Notes under the pieces: model-generated
What the model was told of the DNA's origin: nothing
Database searches by the model: none
Seen by the model: only the letters and a program-made list of their open reading frames with translations
Origin: Salinicoccus cyprini
GTDB lineage: Bacteria; Bacillota; Bacilli; Staphylococcales; Salinicoccaceae
DNA: 64,000 nt
Assembly (NCBI RefSeq): GCF_007713705.1
Contig: NZ_VMSJ01000001.1
Coordinates: 1,116,001-1,180,000, forward strand
Direction: 5' to 3'
In this document: in pieces, positions 53,996-63,128 of the stretch
Numbering within the stretch: the stretch's first letter is position 1
Layout: each line of letters starts with the position of its first letter
Program-made: the position numbers and the translations under genes

Positions 53996-54592
53996 TTACA
54001 CCCTATCCCTGATTTGTAGGCCATTGATGTAGTTTATGTAGGAATGATAGATGGATTCATTGATCTGAGCCGCTTCTCCCCGGCCGAGTGTGGGATATTG
54101 GAAATGCATATTCATCTCTTTCTTCTGGTATTTCTCCTTCTGCTGGTTGAATTTATAATGAAGCTTCAAGGCATTCAGATACTGGTTGTTGAATGAAGCA
54201 TATGATATATCGATGATGCGTTCCTCATTGTTTGAAAACTGTACACGTGTCATCCCTTCATCATTCGAATAGGACTGGATATGCTTGATATTGAACCAGT
54301 TGTTCTCACTCACCCTGTCGGAATGTGTGCAGAAGTATATATATGATCCGAACAGATCGACAATGATCGGCACTTTGCTTGAGATTCCGGTCAGTGTCCT
54401 GCTCAAGTCCTTCCTTGCTGAGTAGTTCTGCGAATGGTTTCTGCAGTTGCGCTCGATCAGCTTGTTCGGTGCCAGTCTGCACTCGATACCTTCTCCGTAA
54501 GTTTCCCCCACTCTGCTTTCTATATAGCCTCCATTGCTGACTGGTACAATGTACATCGTTTCTTCATGTATCTGATAATGTAGTCTATTCAT
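53996..54592 (-). CDS. comK: Competence transcription factor ComK
   Basis: 198 residues. It matches ComK through the segments CRLAPNKLIERNCRNHSQNYSARKD, KVPIIVDLFGSYIYFCTHSD, NNWFNIKHIQSY, VQFSNNEERIIDISYASFNNQYLNAL, and a GR..A..INESIY tail. ComK activates late competence genes by binding K-boxes. AAGGGGAGCCTA precedes the ATG; a 12-residue upstream extension is rejected. The neighbourhood comK, IDEAL gene, lplA is conserved in Bacillaceae and Staphylococcaceae. No disruption is seen. Confidence 0.88.
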   Translation of the reverse strand: MNRLHYQIHEETMYIVPVSNGGYIESRVGETYGEGIECRLAPNKLIERNCRNHSQNYSARKDLSRTLTGISSKVPIIVDLFGSYIYFCTHSDRVSENNWFNIKHIQSYSNDEGMTRVQFSNNEERIIDISYASFNNQYLNALKLHYKFNQQKEKYQKKEMNMHFQYPTLGRGEAAQINESIYHSYINYINGLQIRDRV

Positions 54593-54736
54593 TAGGCTCC
54601 CCTTTTTCAAATATTCCAACATCTTCATGATATCACATAAGTTTATAAATGTTAACTATATATAATATTGATGTTAAATATTTACTCAATATAGTAAAAT
54701 TACAACAATAAATAATCTAAATATTCTAAACTCAGT

Positions 54737-54765
54737 TTGACCAAACCTATTTCGTGTTATATAAT
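54737..54765 (+). promoter_or_regulatory. Promoter of the IDEAL-domain gene
   Basis: TTGACC (54737-54742) and TATAAT (54760-54765) with a 17-base spacer, 34 bases before the start codon. One of the best sigma-A matches in the window. Confidence 0.75.
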
Positions 54766-54799
54766 TTGTAACAACCAAATGATGAAGGGGGATTTAGGG

Positions 54800-55021
54800 A
54801 TGAACAAACAAGTATACCCAGTTAACCAGTTGCGAGTCTTCATCAATACCATCAATGACCTGTCCGCTGAACTATTACTTCAGGAAGCTATGGATGACTA
54901 CAATCGTAATCGATATACCGAAAAGATTGAAGAGGCACTCATGGAAAAGGATGAAGAGAAGTTCATGACCTATACATCACTGCTGAAGGAATTGACGAAT
55001 GAAGATGAAGATGCCGCATAA
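54800..55021 (+). CDS. IDEAL-domain protein
   Basis: 73 residues. LLLQEAMDDYNRNRYTEKIEEALMEKDEEKFMTYTSLLKEL (about 26-66) is the IDEAL helical domain. In Bacillus, such domains occur in small proteins and in ComK-linked or stress-linked loci, though the role is poorly known. It is divergent from comK. The start is MNKQVYPVNQL, with AGGGGGATTTAGGG upstream; a longer frame overlaps the promoter. Confidence 0.85.
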   Translation: MNKQVYPVNQLRVFINTINDLSAELLLQEAMDDYNRNRYTEKIEEALMEKDEEKFMTYTSLLKELTNEDEDAA

Positions 55022-55033
55022 CAGACATGAAAA

Positions 55034-55089
55034 AAGCTGACTTTCAACTTGTACACTGTACATATTGTTGAAAGTCAGCTTATTTTTTA
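55034..55089. terminator. Bidirectional terminator between the IDEAL gene and lplA
   Basis: 15-bp perfect stem AAGCTGACTTTCAAC with its complement, containing a further TGTAC/GTACA pairing in the loop, then ATTTTTT. Confidence 0.88.
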
Positions 55090-56076
55090 TGCGATAAGGT
55101 TCAGAAACTCTTCTCGTGTAATTCTCCCAAGATAGAAGCTGATGTCAACATCGACAAGAGCCTGATCGATTGCCTGTCTTTCATGCTCTACGCCGATAAG
55201 CTTCTCTTCAATGACATCCACTTCCCCTACCCCGAAGAAATCACCGAATATTTTAGCGTGCTGTATTCTGCCTTTCCTGACGTCCAGTCTGACATCGAGC
55301 AGTCCGGCATCGAACTTGTGGGAAGCATTGAAGTTGTACTTCGGATTGCGTCCATAGTTCCATTCCCATGTCTGATACTTTTCCTCGGACAGCTTCCTGA
55401 TCTTCTCCCAGTCTTCTTCTGTCAGTATATATTCTTCGATATTCTCTTTTCCATCAAATATATATTCCAGAATCTTCTCCTTGAACACTTCGATGTCGAG
55501 CTTTTCTTCCATATAATCATTGATATTGCCGACGCGTGATCGGACCGATTTTATGCCTTTGGATTCAATCTTCTTAGGGTTCACTTTCAAGGCGTTCTGT
55601 ACTTCTGATATGTCACTGTCGAGCATGAGTGTACCATGCGAGAACATTCTGCCCTTCAGGCTGAACATTGCATTCCCGGAAACTTTTTTGCCATCAATTT
55701 CGAGGTCATTCCTGCCGGATAGCTCAGCATTCACGCCCATATCCTGCAGCACATCAACAATCGGTTGTGTGAACTTGCGGAAATTATGGAAACTATCCCC
55801 ATCATCTTCAGTAATGAAGCTGAAATTCAGGTTGCCTTCATCGTGGTAGACAGCTCCGCCTCCGGATACTCGGCGGACGACTTTGATGTCATTCTCCCGG
55901 ATATACGATTCATTGATCTCTTCGATGGTGTTCTGGTTCTTGCCGATGATGATGGATGGCTGATTGACATAGAACAGGAAATACGAATCATCCGTCGGAA
56001 TTTCACGTAGCACGTATTCTTCCATGGCCAGGTTGATCATCGGATCTGTAATATTGTTGTTTGATATGAACTTCAT
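55087..56076 (-). CDS. lplA: Lipoate--protein ligase
   Basis: 329 residues. It activates free lipoate with ATP and attaches it to E2 or GcvH proteins. RRVSGGGAVYHDEGNLNFSFI (about 71-91) and the catalytic-lysine region KVSGNAMF (about 131-138), plus the C-terminal accessory domain, are all present. AAGGAGGCAGATTT precedes the ATG. It is convergent with the IDEAL gene and is followed upstream by the heme operon terminator. Confidence 0.93.
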   Translation of the reverse strand: MKFISNNNITDPMINLAMEEYVLREIPTDDSYFLFYVNQPSIIIGKNQNTIEEINESYIRENDIKVVRRVSGGGAVYHDEGNLNFSFITEDDGDSFHNFRKFTQPIVDVLQDMGVNAELSGRNDLEIDGKKVSGNAMFSLKGRMFSHGTLMLDSDISEVQNALKVNPKKIESKGIKSVRSRVGNINDYMEEKLDIEVFKEKILEYIFDGKENIEEYILTEEDWEKIRKLSEEKYQTWEWNYGRNPKYNFNASHKFDAGLLDVRLDVRKGRIQHAKIFGDFFGVGEVDVIEEKLIGVEHERQAIDQALVDVDISFYLGRITREEFLNLIA

Positions 56077-56091
56077 AAATCTGCCTCCTTA

Positions 56092-56133
56092 AAAAATGCC
56101 CTGATATTATACATGATAACATCCAGGGCATTT
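56092..56133 (-). terminator. Terminator of the heme operon
   Basis: AAATGCCCTG/CAGGGCATTT stem with an AT-rich 20-base loop. On the minus strand it is followed by TTTTT. It lies 10 bases past the hemY stop. Confidence 0.75.
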
Positions 56134-56142
56134 CTTGCCATC

Positions 56143-57510
56143 TTATTGAACCAGTGAGTCCACTGCTTCTTTTGCCTGTCTGATGCAGTCCGGCAGACCG
56201 ACACCGCTATGGGAGGCGCCTGTCAGCACCACTCCAGGATAATGCTCGGCCATATAGTCATGAATGCCGCCGATCATCTCCTTATGCCCCACCTTGTACT
56301 GCGGCATGGAGTTTTTAAGCCGGGTCACAATGGTGAATTCCGGTTCTCCACTGATTGTCATGATACTATCGAGGTCCTTCCGTGCCAGACGGACAATTTC
56401 CTCATCCGTCTTCTCATCGACGATATAATCACCGGGACGGCCGACATATGCCCTCAGGAGCGCCTTGCCTTCCGGTGCTGCATGCGCCCACTTCTTGTTC
56501 GTCCATGTACATGCAGTGATGGAAGTATCCATCTTCCTGCTGACAACAAAACCGGTGCCGTCGATATCATTCTCCACCTGATGATCTTCGAATGCCATGA
56601 CGACAGTCGCAACACTTGTCGCTTTCATATGCTTGAAGTATTCAAGCGGCAGGTCTTCGAACCATCTCTTATACTGGAAGTGCGGCGTAGTGACAATGAT
56701 ATTGTCATAGGATCTTTCTTCCCCGTTGACATGCATTGTGTAGCCCGAGCCACTTTTGGTGATGGATTCGACATCATGTTCAAAGAACGCGGATACGCCG
56801 TTTTCTTCTATGAAGGCAAGCAGGCTGTCAATAAAGGACTGCAGGCCATGCTTGAACTGCAGGAACTGCCCCTGCTTTCGTCCACCGGATTTCGGTGCGT
56901 TCTTTCTCTGATTGTACATGCCTCTGATGAGGCTGCCATGCGTCTCCTCAAGTTCCTTGAAGTTCGGGAATGTGGACATCAGGCTCAGTTCGTCGATATT
57001 GGTGCCATATATGCCGGACAGGAGCGGTTCAATGACATTCTCGAGCATTTCGTCGCCTACTCTGCTTCTGAAAAACTTGCCGACGGATATATCCGTATAC
57101 ACCGGCAGCGGCTTCTTGATGAAATCAAGACCTGTTCTGAGCTTGGCACCGGCTGAAACGAGGTCTGTCGTCAGAAACGGCACCAGCTCGGTCGGCATGC
57201 CGAGCACTGCACCTTTTGGCATCGGTGACAGCCTGTTGTTTACATAGATATATGAAGTGCCTGTCTGATTGCGTACGAGATCATCACCAAGTCCGATCTC
57301 CTCCGCCAGCTCAGTCATGATCTGCTTTCTGGCCAGATACGATTCAGGACCAAGTTCAATGGTATAGCCGTCCTGGCGGTACGTTCTGATCTTGCCGCCT
57401 GCCCGATCGCTTTTTTCAAAAAGATCAACTTCGACATCATCATGCTTCGACAGATAATGCGCAGCTGCCAATCCTGTAATGCCGGCACCTATCACTGCTA
57501 CTTTTCTCAC
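56143..57510 (-). CDS. hemY: Coproporphyrinogen III oxidase (HemY/CgoX)
   Basis: 455 residues, FAD amine-oxidase-like fold. VAVIGAGITGLAAAHYLSK (about 4-22) and GGKIRTYRQDGYTIELGPES (about 38-57) bind FAD; GASHSGVGLPDCIRQA is the C-terminal FAD segment. In Gram-positives this oxidizes coproporphyrinogen III to coproporphyrin III. The start codon is GTG with AAGAAGG upstream. Third gene of hemE-hemH-hemY. Confidence 0.94.
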   Translation of the reverse strand: MRKVAVIGAGITGLAAAHYLSKHDDVEVDLFEKSDRAGGKIRTYRQDGYTIELGPESYLARKQIMTELAEEIGLGDDLVRNQTGTSYIYVNNRLSPMPKGAVLGMPTELVPFLTTDLVSAGAKLRTGLDFIKKPLPVYTDISVGKFFRSRVGDEMLENVIEPLLSGIYGTNIDELSLMSTFPNFKELEETHGSLIRGMYNQRKNAPKSGGRKQGQFLQFKHGLQSFIDSLLAFIEENGVSAFFEHDVESITKSGSGYTMHVNGEERSYDNIIVTTPHFQYKRWFEDLPLEYFKHMKATSVATVVMAFEDHQVENDIDGTGFVVSRKMDTSITACTWTNKKWAHAAPEGKALLRAYVGRPGDYIVDEKTDEEIVRLARKDLDSIMTISGEPEFTIVTRLKNSMPQYKVGHKEMIGGIHDYMAEHYPGVVLTGASHSGVGLPDCIRQAKEAVDSLVQ

Positions 57511-57528
57511 TATAATCAGCCTTCTTTA

Positions 57529-58446
57529 CTACAGTCTATTGATTTCGTTGATCATCGCCTGGATGAAACGCTCGTCAGTGTTCGGCATCTTCGGTCTATG
57601 GTAGCCGGCACCGACTTCATCACACACATCCCTGCATTCCACATCATTATCGAAAAGGACTTCCAGGTGTTCGCATACGAACCCTACAGGAAGGTAGATG
57701 AAGTGCTTGTATCCATGTTCTTCATGCAGTGCCTTTGTCAGATCCTGTACGTCGGGTCCAAGCCATGGATCCGGTGTATTGCCTTCCGACTGCCAGCCGA
57801 TATGGACATTTTCAAGATCGGCATTGTTCTTGATAAGTTCAGCTGTTTCTGCAAGCTGGTCCGGATATGGATCATTCTGTTCCTTGATCTTCTCCGGAAG
57901 GCTGTGTGCACTGACGACAATAGCCGTGTCAGCCAGTTCGGACTCAGGCACTTCCTCAAGAGAGGATTTGACCGCTTCCGTCCAGAAGTCGATGAACGGC
58001 TGCTGCTCATAGTAGGACTCAACGGATTTGATCGAGATGCCGTATTTTTCAGCTTCTTCCCTGGCCCGCTTATTGTAGGATCCGACGGAGAAGTTGGAGT
58101 AGTGTGGTGCGAGTACGACGGATACCGCTTCCGTGATGCCATGGTCATGCATCGCTTCCACAGCCTCTTCAATGAATGGATCGATGTGCTTGAGACCGAT
58201 GAAAAGTTCGTACTCCACTTCGTTCTGTGAGGCGTTCAGCTGGTTGACCAGTGCTTCCGCCTGTCTTTTGGTCGTATCAGCCAACGGAGAGATGCCGCCG
58301 ATTGCCTCATAGCGGTCTTTCAGGTCCTGAAGCGCCTCTTCGGATGGCTTTCTTCCGCGACGGATATGCGTGTAGTAGGGTTCGATATCTTCTTCTTTAT
58401 ATGGTGTACCATATGCCATGACAAGCAGGCCTTTTTTCTGTTTCAT
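57529..58446 (-). CDS. hemH: Coproporphyrin III ferrochelatase (HemH/CpfC)
   Basis: 305 residues. It inserts iron into coproporphyrin III. GLLVMAYGTPYKEEDIEPYYTHIRRG (about 6-31), LAPHYSNFSVGSYN with the catalytic His (about 179-192) and SAHSLPEKI and PVGFVCEHLEVLFDNDVE are all typical. The ATG at 58446 gives the usual family N-terminus; a GTG at 58455 overlapping the hemE stop is possible. It overlaps or nearly touches hemE and precedes hemY. Confidence 0.95.
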   Translation of the reverse strand: MKQKKGLLVMAYGTPYKEEDIEPYYTHIRRGRKPSEEALQDLKDRYEAIGGISPLADTTKRQAEALVNQLNASQNEVEYELFIGLKHIDPFIEEAVEAMHDHGITEAVSVVLAPHYSNFSVGSYNKRAREEAEKYGISIKSVESYYEQQPFIDFWTEAVKSSLEEVPESELADTAIVVSAHSLPEKIKEQNDPYPDQLAETAELIKNNADLENVHIGWQSEGNTPDPWLGPDVQDLTKALHEEHGYKHFIYLPVGFVCEHLEVLFDNDVECRDVCDEVGAGYHRPKMPNTDERFIQAMINEINRL

Positions 58447-58451
58447 TCCAA

Positions 58452-59477
58452 TCACTGTCCTTTACTGTATTCGTGTACATATGAAGTCAATTTCCTAAGT
58501 GTTTCCGGGTCCACTTCCGGGAATACGCCATGTCCCAGATTGAATATATGACCGTTGTTCTTTCCCTGATCGAGAATGGTCTTCGTCTGCTTCTCGATGA
58601 CATCCCAGTCTGCAAGCAGGAGTGCCGGATCCAGGTTGCCCTGCAGCGCCTTCTTCACGCCGGCCGCTCTGGCCTGGTCGATCGACGTTCTCCAGTCAAG
58701 CCCGATGACATCCGTCCCGAGATCATCCCACTCTGAAAGGAGATGGGATGCGCCGATGCCGAAGATGATGACAGGTGCACCCATCTCCTTGACACTGCTG
58801 ATGATCTTCTTCATTGCAGGTGAAAGATAGTATGCATAATCCTCGCTGTTCAGTGCGCCGCCCCATGAATCGAAGATCTGGATCATGCTTGCACCGGATT
58901 CCACCTGTGCTCTGAGATATCGGATGTTCATGTCGGCAAGCTTGTCCATCAGCTTGAACCATGTTTCCGGCTGGTTGTACATCATCTGCTTCGTCCTATG
59001 ATAATTTTTTGAAGGTCCACCTTCAATCATGTAGCTTGCTACTGTAAAAGGTGCACCACAGAACCCGATGAGGGGCACATTCAGCTTTTCCTTGGTCAGA
59101 ATTTCGATGGTCTTGTAGATATAGTCGAGATCCTTGTAGGGGTCGAGTTCCCCGAGCTTCTCCACATCCTTGATGTCGCGGATCGGATTCTGTATGACCG
59201 GGCCGATTCCAGGTTTGATGTCGACATCTATACCGATGGGTGCCAGAGGAGAAACGATATCTTTATATAGCACAGCTGCGTCCACATTATAGTTTTCAAC
59301 GGGAGTCGCAGTAAGATACGCGGTCAGTTCCGGCTGGCGGGTGATCTCCAGCAGGGAATATTTTTCCTTGACCTTGTTGTACTCCGGCTGGCTGCGCCCG
59401 ACCTGTCTCATGAACCAGACAGGCGTATAATCCGTCTTTTCTCCTTTAGCCGCTTTAATTATCGTATCATTGAACAA
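58452..59477 (-). CDS. hemE: Uroporphyrinogen decarboxylase
   Basis: 341 residues. It converts uroporphyrinogen III to coproporphyrinogen [19 protein letters not shown] (about 18-33), [19 protein letters not shown] and FDSWGGAL and [11 protein letters not shown] are typical. Note QVGRSQ where QAGRSQ is common. The start is probably TTG at 59477, because GGAGG lies 8 bases ahead; a TTG five codons earlier overlaps this ribosome site. First gene of the heme operon. Confidence 0.95.
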   Translation of the reverse strand: MFNDTIIKAAKGEKTDYTPVWFMRQVGRSQPEYNKVKEKYSLLEITRQPELTAYLTATPVENYNVDAAVLYKDIVSPLAPIGIDVDIKPGIGPVIQNPIRDIKDVEKLGELDPYKDLDYIYKTIEILTKEKLNVPLIGFCGAPFTVASYMIEGGPSKNYHRTKQMMYNQPETWFKLMDKLADMNIRYLRAQVESGASMIQIFDSWGGALNSEDYAYYLSPAMKKIISSVKEMGAPVIIFGIGASHLLSEWDDLGTDVIGLDWRTSIDQARAAGVKKALQGNLDPALLLADWDVIEKQTKTILDQGKNNGHIFNLGHGVFPEVDPETLRKLTSYVHEYSKGQ

Positions 59478-59642
59478 AGTTTTTTCCTCCAATTTTTATA
59501 TATCCATCAATATTCTAACACATTGATGATAATTATTATAAATTGCTGTATGAATGTCAAAAAATCGATTTATTTTTTGAAGGTTTACCCGCATCTGTAT
59601 TCAGGGTATAGTCAAGATAAGACTATATATGAGGTGAACATA

Positions 59643-60167
59643 ATGAAACTACACCTGACAACAGGAACAATTACCTACATGCAGAGCCTTGCAAGGAAGC
59701 ATTCCGGAGTCTCTATCGCAGCAATGGGTCAGGATGCAGTGCTGTACTATGAAAGCGACAGCAATGACAGTATCTTCAGCTCGAGGCAATCCTATGACCT
59801 CATCAATTCTTCCGGACCACTCGAAGATTCGCCCACCTCAATCCACTACATCCCGATACCCGGGGAGAACAAGGACCCGATGTACAGCCACCTTGCCGAA
59901 GTGAACGATATACTGTCCGATACCAATGGCGTACTGGCATACCGCATCGGTGAAGCGCTTGCCGGAGATGGTTTCATCGTCTTCATACAGTGGGCAAAGA
60001 CGTCGACCTATAATGACTTCAAACAGACGAACAGCTACAGGAACTACCTTACAGCAGAAGCGCTCAGCAAATACAGGACCGCAGAAGCGCTGTTCCACAA
60101 ATCCATATCTGCAAGGCTCTACCTGCCTCTTAAAGATAATGAGGCGGACCCTGAAGACGAATTTTAA
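59643..60167 (+). CDS. TRAP/HmoB-like heme-degrading monooxygenase family protein
   Basis: 174 residues. Related to staphylococcal TRAP and Bacillus HmoB, with a C-terminal ABM (dimeric alpha/beta barrel) domain, YRIGEALAGDGFIVFIQWAKTSTYNDFKQTNSYRNY (about 101-136). HmoB degrades heme to release iron; the staphylococcal TRAP signalling role is disputed. It is divergent from the heme operon. GAGGTGAACATA precedes the ATG; a 40-residue extension has no ribosome site. Confidence 0.85.
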   Translation: MKLHLTTGTITYMQSLARKHSGVSIAAMGQDAVLYYESDSNDSIFSSRQSYDLINSSGPLEDSPTSIHYIPIPGENKDPMYSHLAEVNDILSDTNGVLAYRIGEALAGDGFIVFIQWAKTSTYNDFKQTNSYRNYLTAEALSKYRTAEALFHKSISARLYLPLKDNEADPEDEF

Positions 60168-60191
60168 GCGACTGATATATCAGTCGCTTAA
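60164..60191. terminator. Bidirectional terminator between the TRAP-like gene and ecsB
   Basis: A 28-bp perfect palindrome, TTAAGCGACTGATA with its complement, overlapping both stop codons. TTCTTTTTC follows on the plus strand. Confidence 0.82.
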
Positions 60192-61382
60192 TTCTTTTTC
60201 TTTTCTATACACGGTTCTGCTCAGACTTCGATTGATGAAGTAGCCCCACAATGGAAACAGGATTACAAGAAAGAAATATTCGTAGTGGATACCAAGGAAT
60301 ATGAGGCTGAAAAGGACACTGATCACAAGAACAAGCTTGTGGGAATAGTCGACATAGCTCTTCTGGATGAATCCCCGGTCGACCGGCCAGACTTTCGGCC
60401 AGAGCAGATAGGCCTGTGCCGTATAGATCTGGGACATCTGGAGTACGATGATGTAGATGCCGAACAGCACGATGATGATGGAGAAATACAGATTTCCGAT
60501 CCACACCATGACAATGCCGAACAGCAGAATCAGACGCAGTATGATCATCGGCAGGTCGTGACTCCTCGCAAATGTTCTGTAGAACAGATATTCATACATC
60601 TTTTCCTTGCTGAAGGCCCGCCCTTTGGGCTGCCACAGGAAGGGATCCAGATATCTTCTTCTTTTGAACTGCTTATCGATATGGCTGACATTGGTGAACA
60701 GGGCAACATTACGATAGTAGCTGTTGAGCTGGGATGCCTCATAGTCTATCATGGCATTCCAGTCGAGGCGGGGATGGCTGGTACGTCTGGCATATACAAG
60801 TGCCACCCAGTAAACCGCAACTGCCGGCAGCAGCCAGAACGGACTCTGCACGATCAGCATCAGGGAGATGAAGCTTAGGCCGATGAGGCCTGCCATCATC
60901 CAAGGAGTCGACAGCCTGGAGTTTACGACTGCCTTCTTGATATGGAAGTTCATTACATAGAAGATGATGGCACCGGCAATGAAAGTGATGATTTCAACCA
61001 GACCATGCCCCACTGTCAGGAGAAGCACGGCAATGGTGCCGCCAATGAGCGGCTTGATGATACCGAGGGTCAGAGAGTATCTGTCGGCAGCCGAAAGATA
61101 CTTGCCGAACTTCGCCTCATAGGGCAGCAGGAAAACACCATCCGCCTCTTTCAGCAATGTCCGGTACGCCGGAATGAGCAGTATGCTGACCAGGAATGCG
61201 GCAATCACATCAAGCCACAGCGTCGGTTCGAGGGTCTCGAGCAGACTGAGCAGGGAATAGAGGAAGAATCCGGCTGTAATTGTCAGGAAGATGAGGAAAT
61301 GGCTGTTGAAAATGAACTTCCCATAATAGCTCCTTCTCGCTATGTCCTCATTCAATCTGCTTCTGAATAGTTGATCAGACAT
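60180..61382 (-). CDS. ecsB: ABC transporter permease EcsB
   Basis: 400 residues with about 8-9 membrane segments and basic loops. The EcsAB exporter affects protein secretion, sigma-factor and protease regulation in Bacillus and Staphylococcus; its substrate may be hydrophobic peptides. RSRLNEDIARRSYYGKFIFNSHFLIF (about 8-33) is the typical N-terminus. It overlaps the ecsA end by 8 bases. Confidence 0.92.
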   Translation of the reverse strand: MSDQLFRSRLNEDIARRSYYGKFIFNSHFLIFLTITAGFFLYSLLSLLETLEPTLWLDVIAAFLVSILLIPAYRTLLKEADGVFLLPYEAKFGKYLSAADRYSLTLGIIKPLIGGTIAVLLLTVGHGLVEIITFIAGAIIFYVMNFHIKKAVVNSRLSTPWMMAGLIGLSFISLMLIVQSPFWLLPAVAVYWVALVYARRTSHPRLDWNAMIDYEASQLNSYYRNVALFTNVSHIDKQFKRRRYLDPFLWQPKGRAFSKEKMYEYLFYRTFARSHDLPMIILRLILLFGIVMVWIGNLYFSIIIVLFGIYIIVLQMSQIYTAQAYLLWPKVWPVDRGFIQKSYVDYSHKLVLVISVLFSLIFLGIHYEYFFLVILFPLWGYFINRSLSRTVYRKEKELSD

Positions 61383-62115
61383 TCTGAATGCCGCCCCCTG
61401 TGATTCTCAAGTATACTTCATCCAGAGTGGCGCCCGGCATATTGAACTCCGACCTGAGTGCATCGAGGCTTCCGAAAGCAATGAGACGCCCATCATCTAT
61501 GATTGCAAAACGGTCGCAGTATCTTTCAGCTGTCGCAAGGATGTGTGTACTCATCAGTATCGAGCGGCCCTTATGCTTTTCTTCAACCATCAGATTGATG
61601 AGGGACTCGATACCGAGTGGATCCAGACCAAGGAACGGCTCATCTATGATATAAAGATCTGGATGCGACAGAAATGCGCAGATCAGCATCACTTTCTGCT
61701 TCATCCCCTTTGAGAAATGTGTAGGAAACATGTCCACTTTCGTCTCCAGCCTGAATATTTCAAGCAGGCGCTCTGAGCGTTCCAGCGCAGTGGCTTCGTC
61801 GATGCCATAGGCCATTGCCGTCATCTGGATATGCTCTCTAAGCGTCAGCTCCTCATAGAGCACCGGAGATTCGGGTATATAGGCGAGCTGTCTGCGGTAG
61901 GCTTCGATATCCATCTCGGCGGTCATGCCCCCTACCCTGATTTCACCTGAATGGGGTCTGAGAAGCCCCAGTATGTGCTTGATGGTGGTACTCTTTCCGG
62001 CGCCGTTCAGCCCGATGAGCCCGACAATCTCTCCTGCCTCTATATTGAAGGAGATATCCCGTATTACCGGCGTCTTCGAATAGCCGCCAGTCAGTTGATT
62101 GATTTGAAGTACCAT
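61375..62115 (-). CDS. ecsA: ABC transporter ATPase EcsA
   Basis: 246 residues. Walker A GLNGAGKST (about 36-44), the signature FSKGMKQKVMLI (about 133-144), Walker B LYIIDEPFLGLD (about 154-165) and switch region MSTHIL are all present. It pairs with EcsB. It is divergent from hit, as in Bacillus, with a shared regulatory region that carries a long dyad. AAAGGAAGTCGAAT precedes the ATG. Confidence 0.95.
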   Translation of the reverse strand: MVLQINQLTGGYSKTPVIRDISFNIEAGEIVGLIGLNGAGKSTTIKHILGLLRPHSGEIRVGGMTAEMDIEAYRRQLAYIPESPVLYEELTLREHIQMTAMAYGIDEATALERSERLLEIFRLETKVDMFPTHFSKGMKQKVMLICAFLSHPDLYIIDEPFLGLDPLGIESLINLMVEEKHKGRSILMSTHILATAERYCDRFAIIDDGRLIAFGSLDALRSEFNMPGATLDEVYLRITGGGIQNV

Positions 62116-62132
62116 ATTCGACTTCCTTTTAT

Positions 62133-62178
62133 TTGTGATATATTATTTGTATACTTATACTAAACAAATATATCACAA
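62133..62178. promoter_or_regulatory. Divergent ecsA/hit promoter region with a dyad
   Basis: TTGTGATATATTATTTG (62133-62149) faces CAAATATATCACAA (62165-62178), a long inverted repeat that differs by a 3-base insertion. For hit, TTGTGA (62133-62138) and TATACT (62156-62161) make a -35/-10 pair with a 17-base spacer. The outer TGTGA/TCACA halves resemble CRP/FNR/ArcR half-sites. Confidence 0.5.
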
Positions 62179-62200
62179 CAGATCAATGGAGGTACAATGA

Positions 62201-62629
62201 ATGAGCAAAACTATTTTTGAACAGATTGCAGCTGGTGAGATTCCTGCCAATATTGTCTATGAAGATGATGTCTGCATTGCATTCACAGACGCTTTCCCCC
62301 TATCGAAAGGACATACGCTCGTCGTGCCGAGAAAACCGGTGGAAAACATCTATGACCTTGACGAAGAAACAGGCGCCCACCTGATGAAGGTCATTACGAA
62401 GATGGCCAATGCGCTCAGAAGTGCATTCTCACCGGAAGGTCTGAACGTCGTACAGAACAACGGCGCTTATGCATCACAGTCGGTATTCCACATCCACTTC
62501 CATCTGATTCCGCGCTACAAGGATGAATATGATGGTTTCGGCTACCACTGGGAACAGGATCCGAATAAGCGGACAGACGAAGAAAAATCAGAAATACAAA
62601 ACATCATACGCACCCATTTGAATGCTTAA
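62201..62629 (+). CDS. hit: HIT-family nucleotide hydrolase (HinT-like)
   Basis: 142 residues. The histidine triad SVFHIHFHLIPRY (about 95-107) is intact, and the N-terminal CIFEQIAAGEIPANIVYEDD-type segment lacks the first zinc Cys (TIFEQIAAGEIP). It hydrolyses nucleoside phosphoramidates such as AMP-lysine. GGAGGTACAATGA precedes the ATG. It is divergent from ecsA and followed by yhaH and prsA. Confidence 0.95.
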   Translation: MSKTIFEQIAAGEIPANIVYEDDVCIAFTDAFPLSKGHTLVVPRKPVENIYDLDEETGAHLMKVITKMANALRSAFSPEGLNVVQNNGAYASQSVFHIHFHLIPRYKDEYDGFGYHWEQDPNKRTDEEKSEIQNIIRTHLNA

Positions 62630-62678
62630 CCCTTCAAAAGTCAGGGTATGTGTAGGAAAAAAAGGACGTGACACGACT

Positions 62679-63035
62679 ATGAAATTCAAAAATATTGCAG
62701 TCGGCTTTCTTGTAGGTGCAACCGGCGGAGCTCTGATTGCAGTACTTAACGCACCAAAGTCCGGAAGTGAGCTTCAGTCTTCATTGAAATCAAATTCCGG
62801 GAACCTCAAGACACAGCTCGACCAGCTTAAAATAGAAGCAAATGAAGTGAAGTCTTCCTTCCTGAAGACGAAACATGAGTCGCAGGAAGTGTTCAGCACA
62901 CTGGGTGATGAAATCAAGGCGATGATCAGCAACTACCAGGCTGACATCAATCCGAATATAGAACATATCAAAGGCGATGTCAGCAATCTGCAGAACCGGG
63001 CTGAGGAAGTTCAAAATACGTTCACAAAAAAATAG
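62679..63035 (+). CDS. yhaH: YtxH-like membrane-anchored protein YhaH
   Basis: 118 residues. One N-terminal hydrophobic segment (about 5-22, IAVGFLVGATGGALIAVL) ends in the APKSG motif (about 25-29), followed by a Lys/Glu/Gln-rich coiled-coil region. It is a second YtxH-family member in the window (see 2463). Conserved order hit-yhaH-prsA. The start follows AAAGGACGTG with a long spacer, so a few codons of uncertainty remain. Confidence 0.85.
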   Translation: MKFKNIAVGFLVGATGGALIAVLNAPKSGSELQSSLKSNSGNLKTQLDQLKIEANEVKSSFLKTKHESQEVFSTLGDEIKAMISNYQADINPNIEHIKGDVSNLQNRAEEVQNTFTKK

Positions 63036-63048
63036 CAATCATGGAACG

Positions 63049-63082
63049 GCGGCTGTACAATCATTTGTACGCCGCTGCTTTA
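63049..63082 (+). terminator. Terminator of the hit-yhaH unit
   Basis: Stem GCGGC-(T)-GTACAA against TTGTACGCCGC with one bulged T, then TGCTTTATT. It lies between yhaH and prsA. Confidence 0.65.
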
Positions 63083-63128
63083 TTATGCTATATTAATTTC
63101 CATAGCCATATTTAAAGGAGATTTGCAG

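Noticed and set aside
56209-57156. 315-codon plus-strand open frame opposite hemY
   Set aside because: Antisense shadow; hemY on the other strand has all its motifs.
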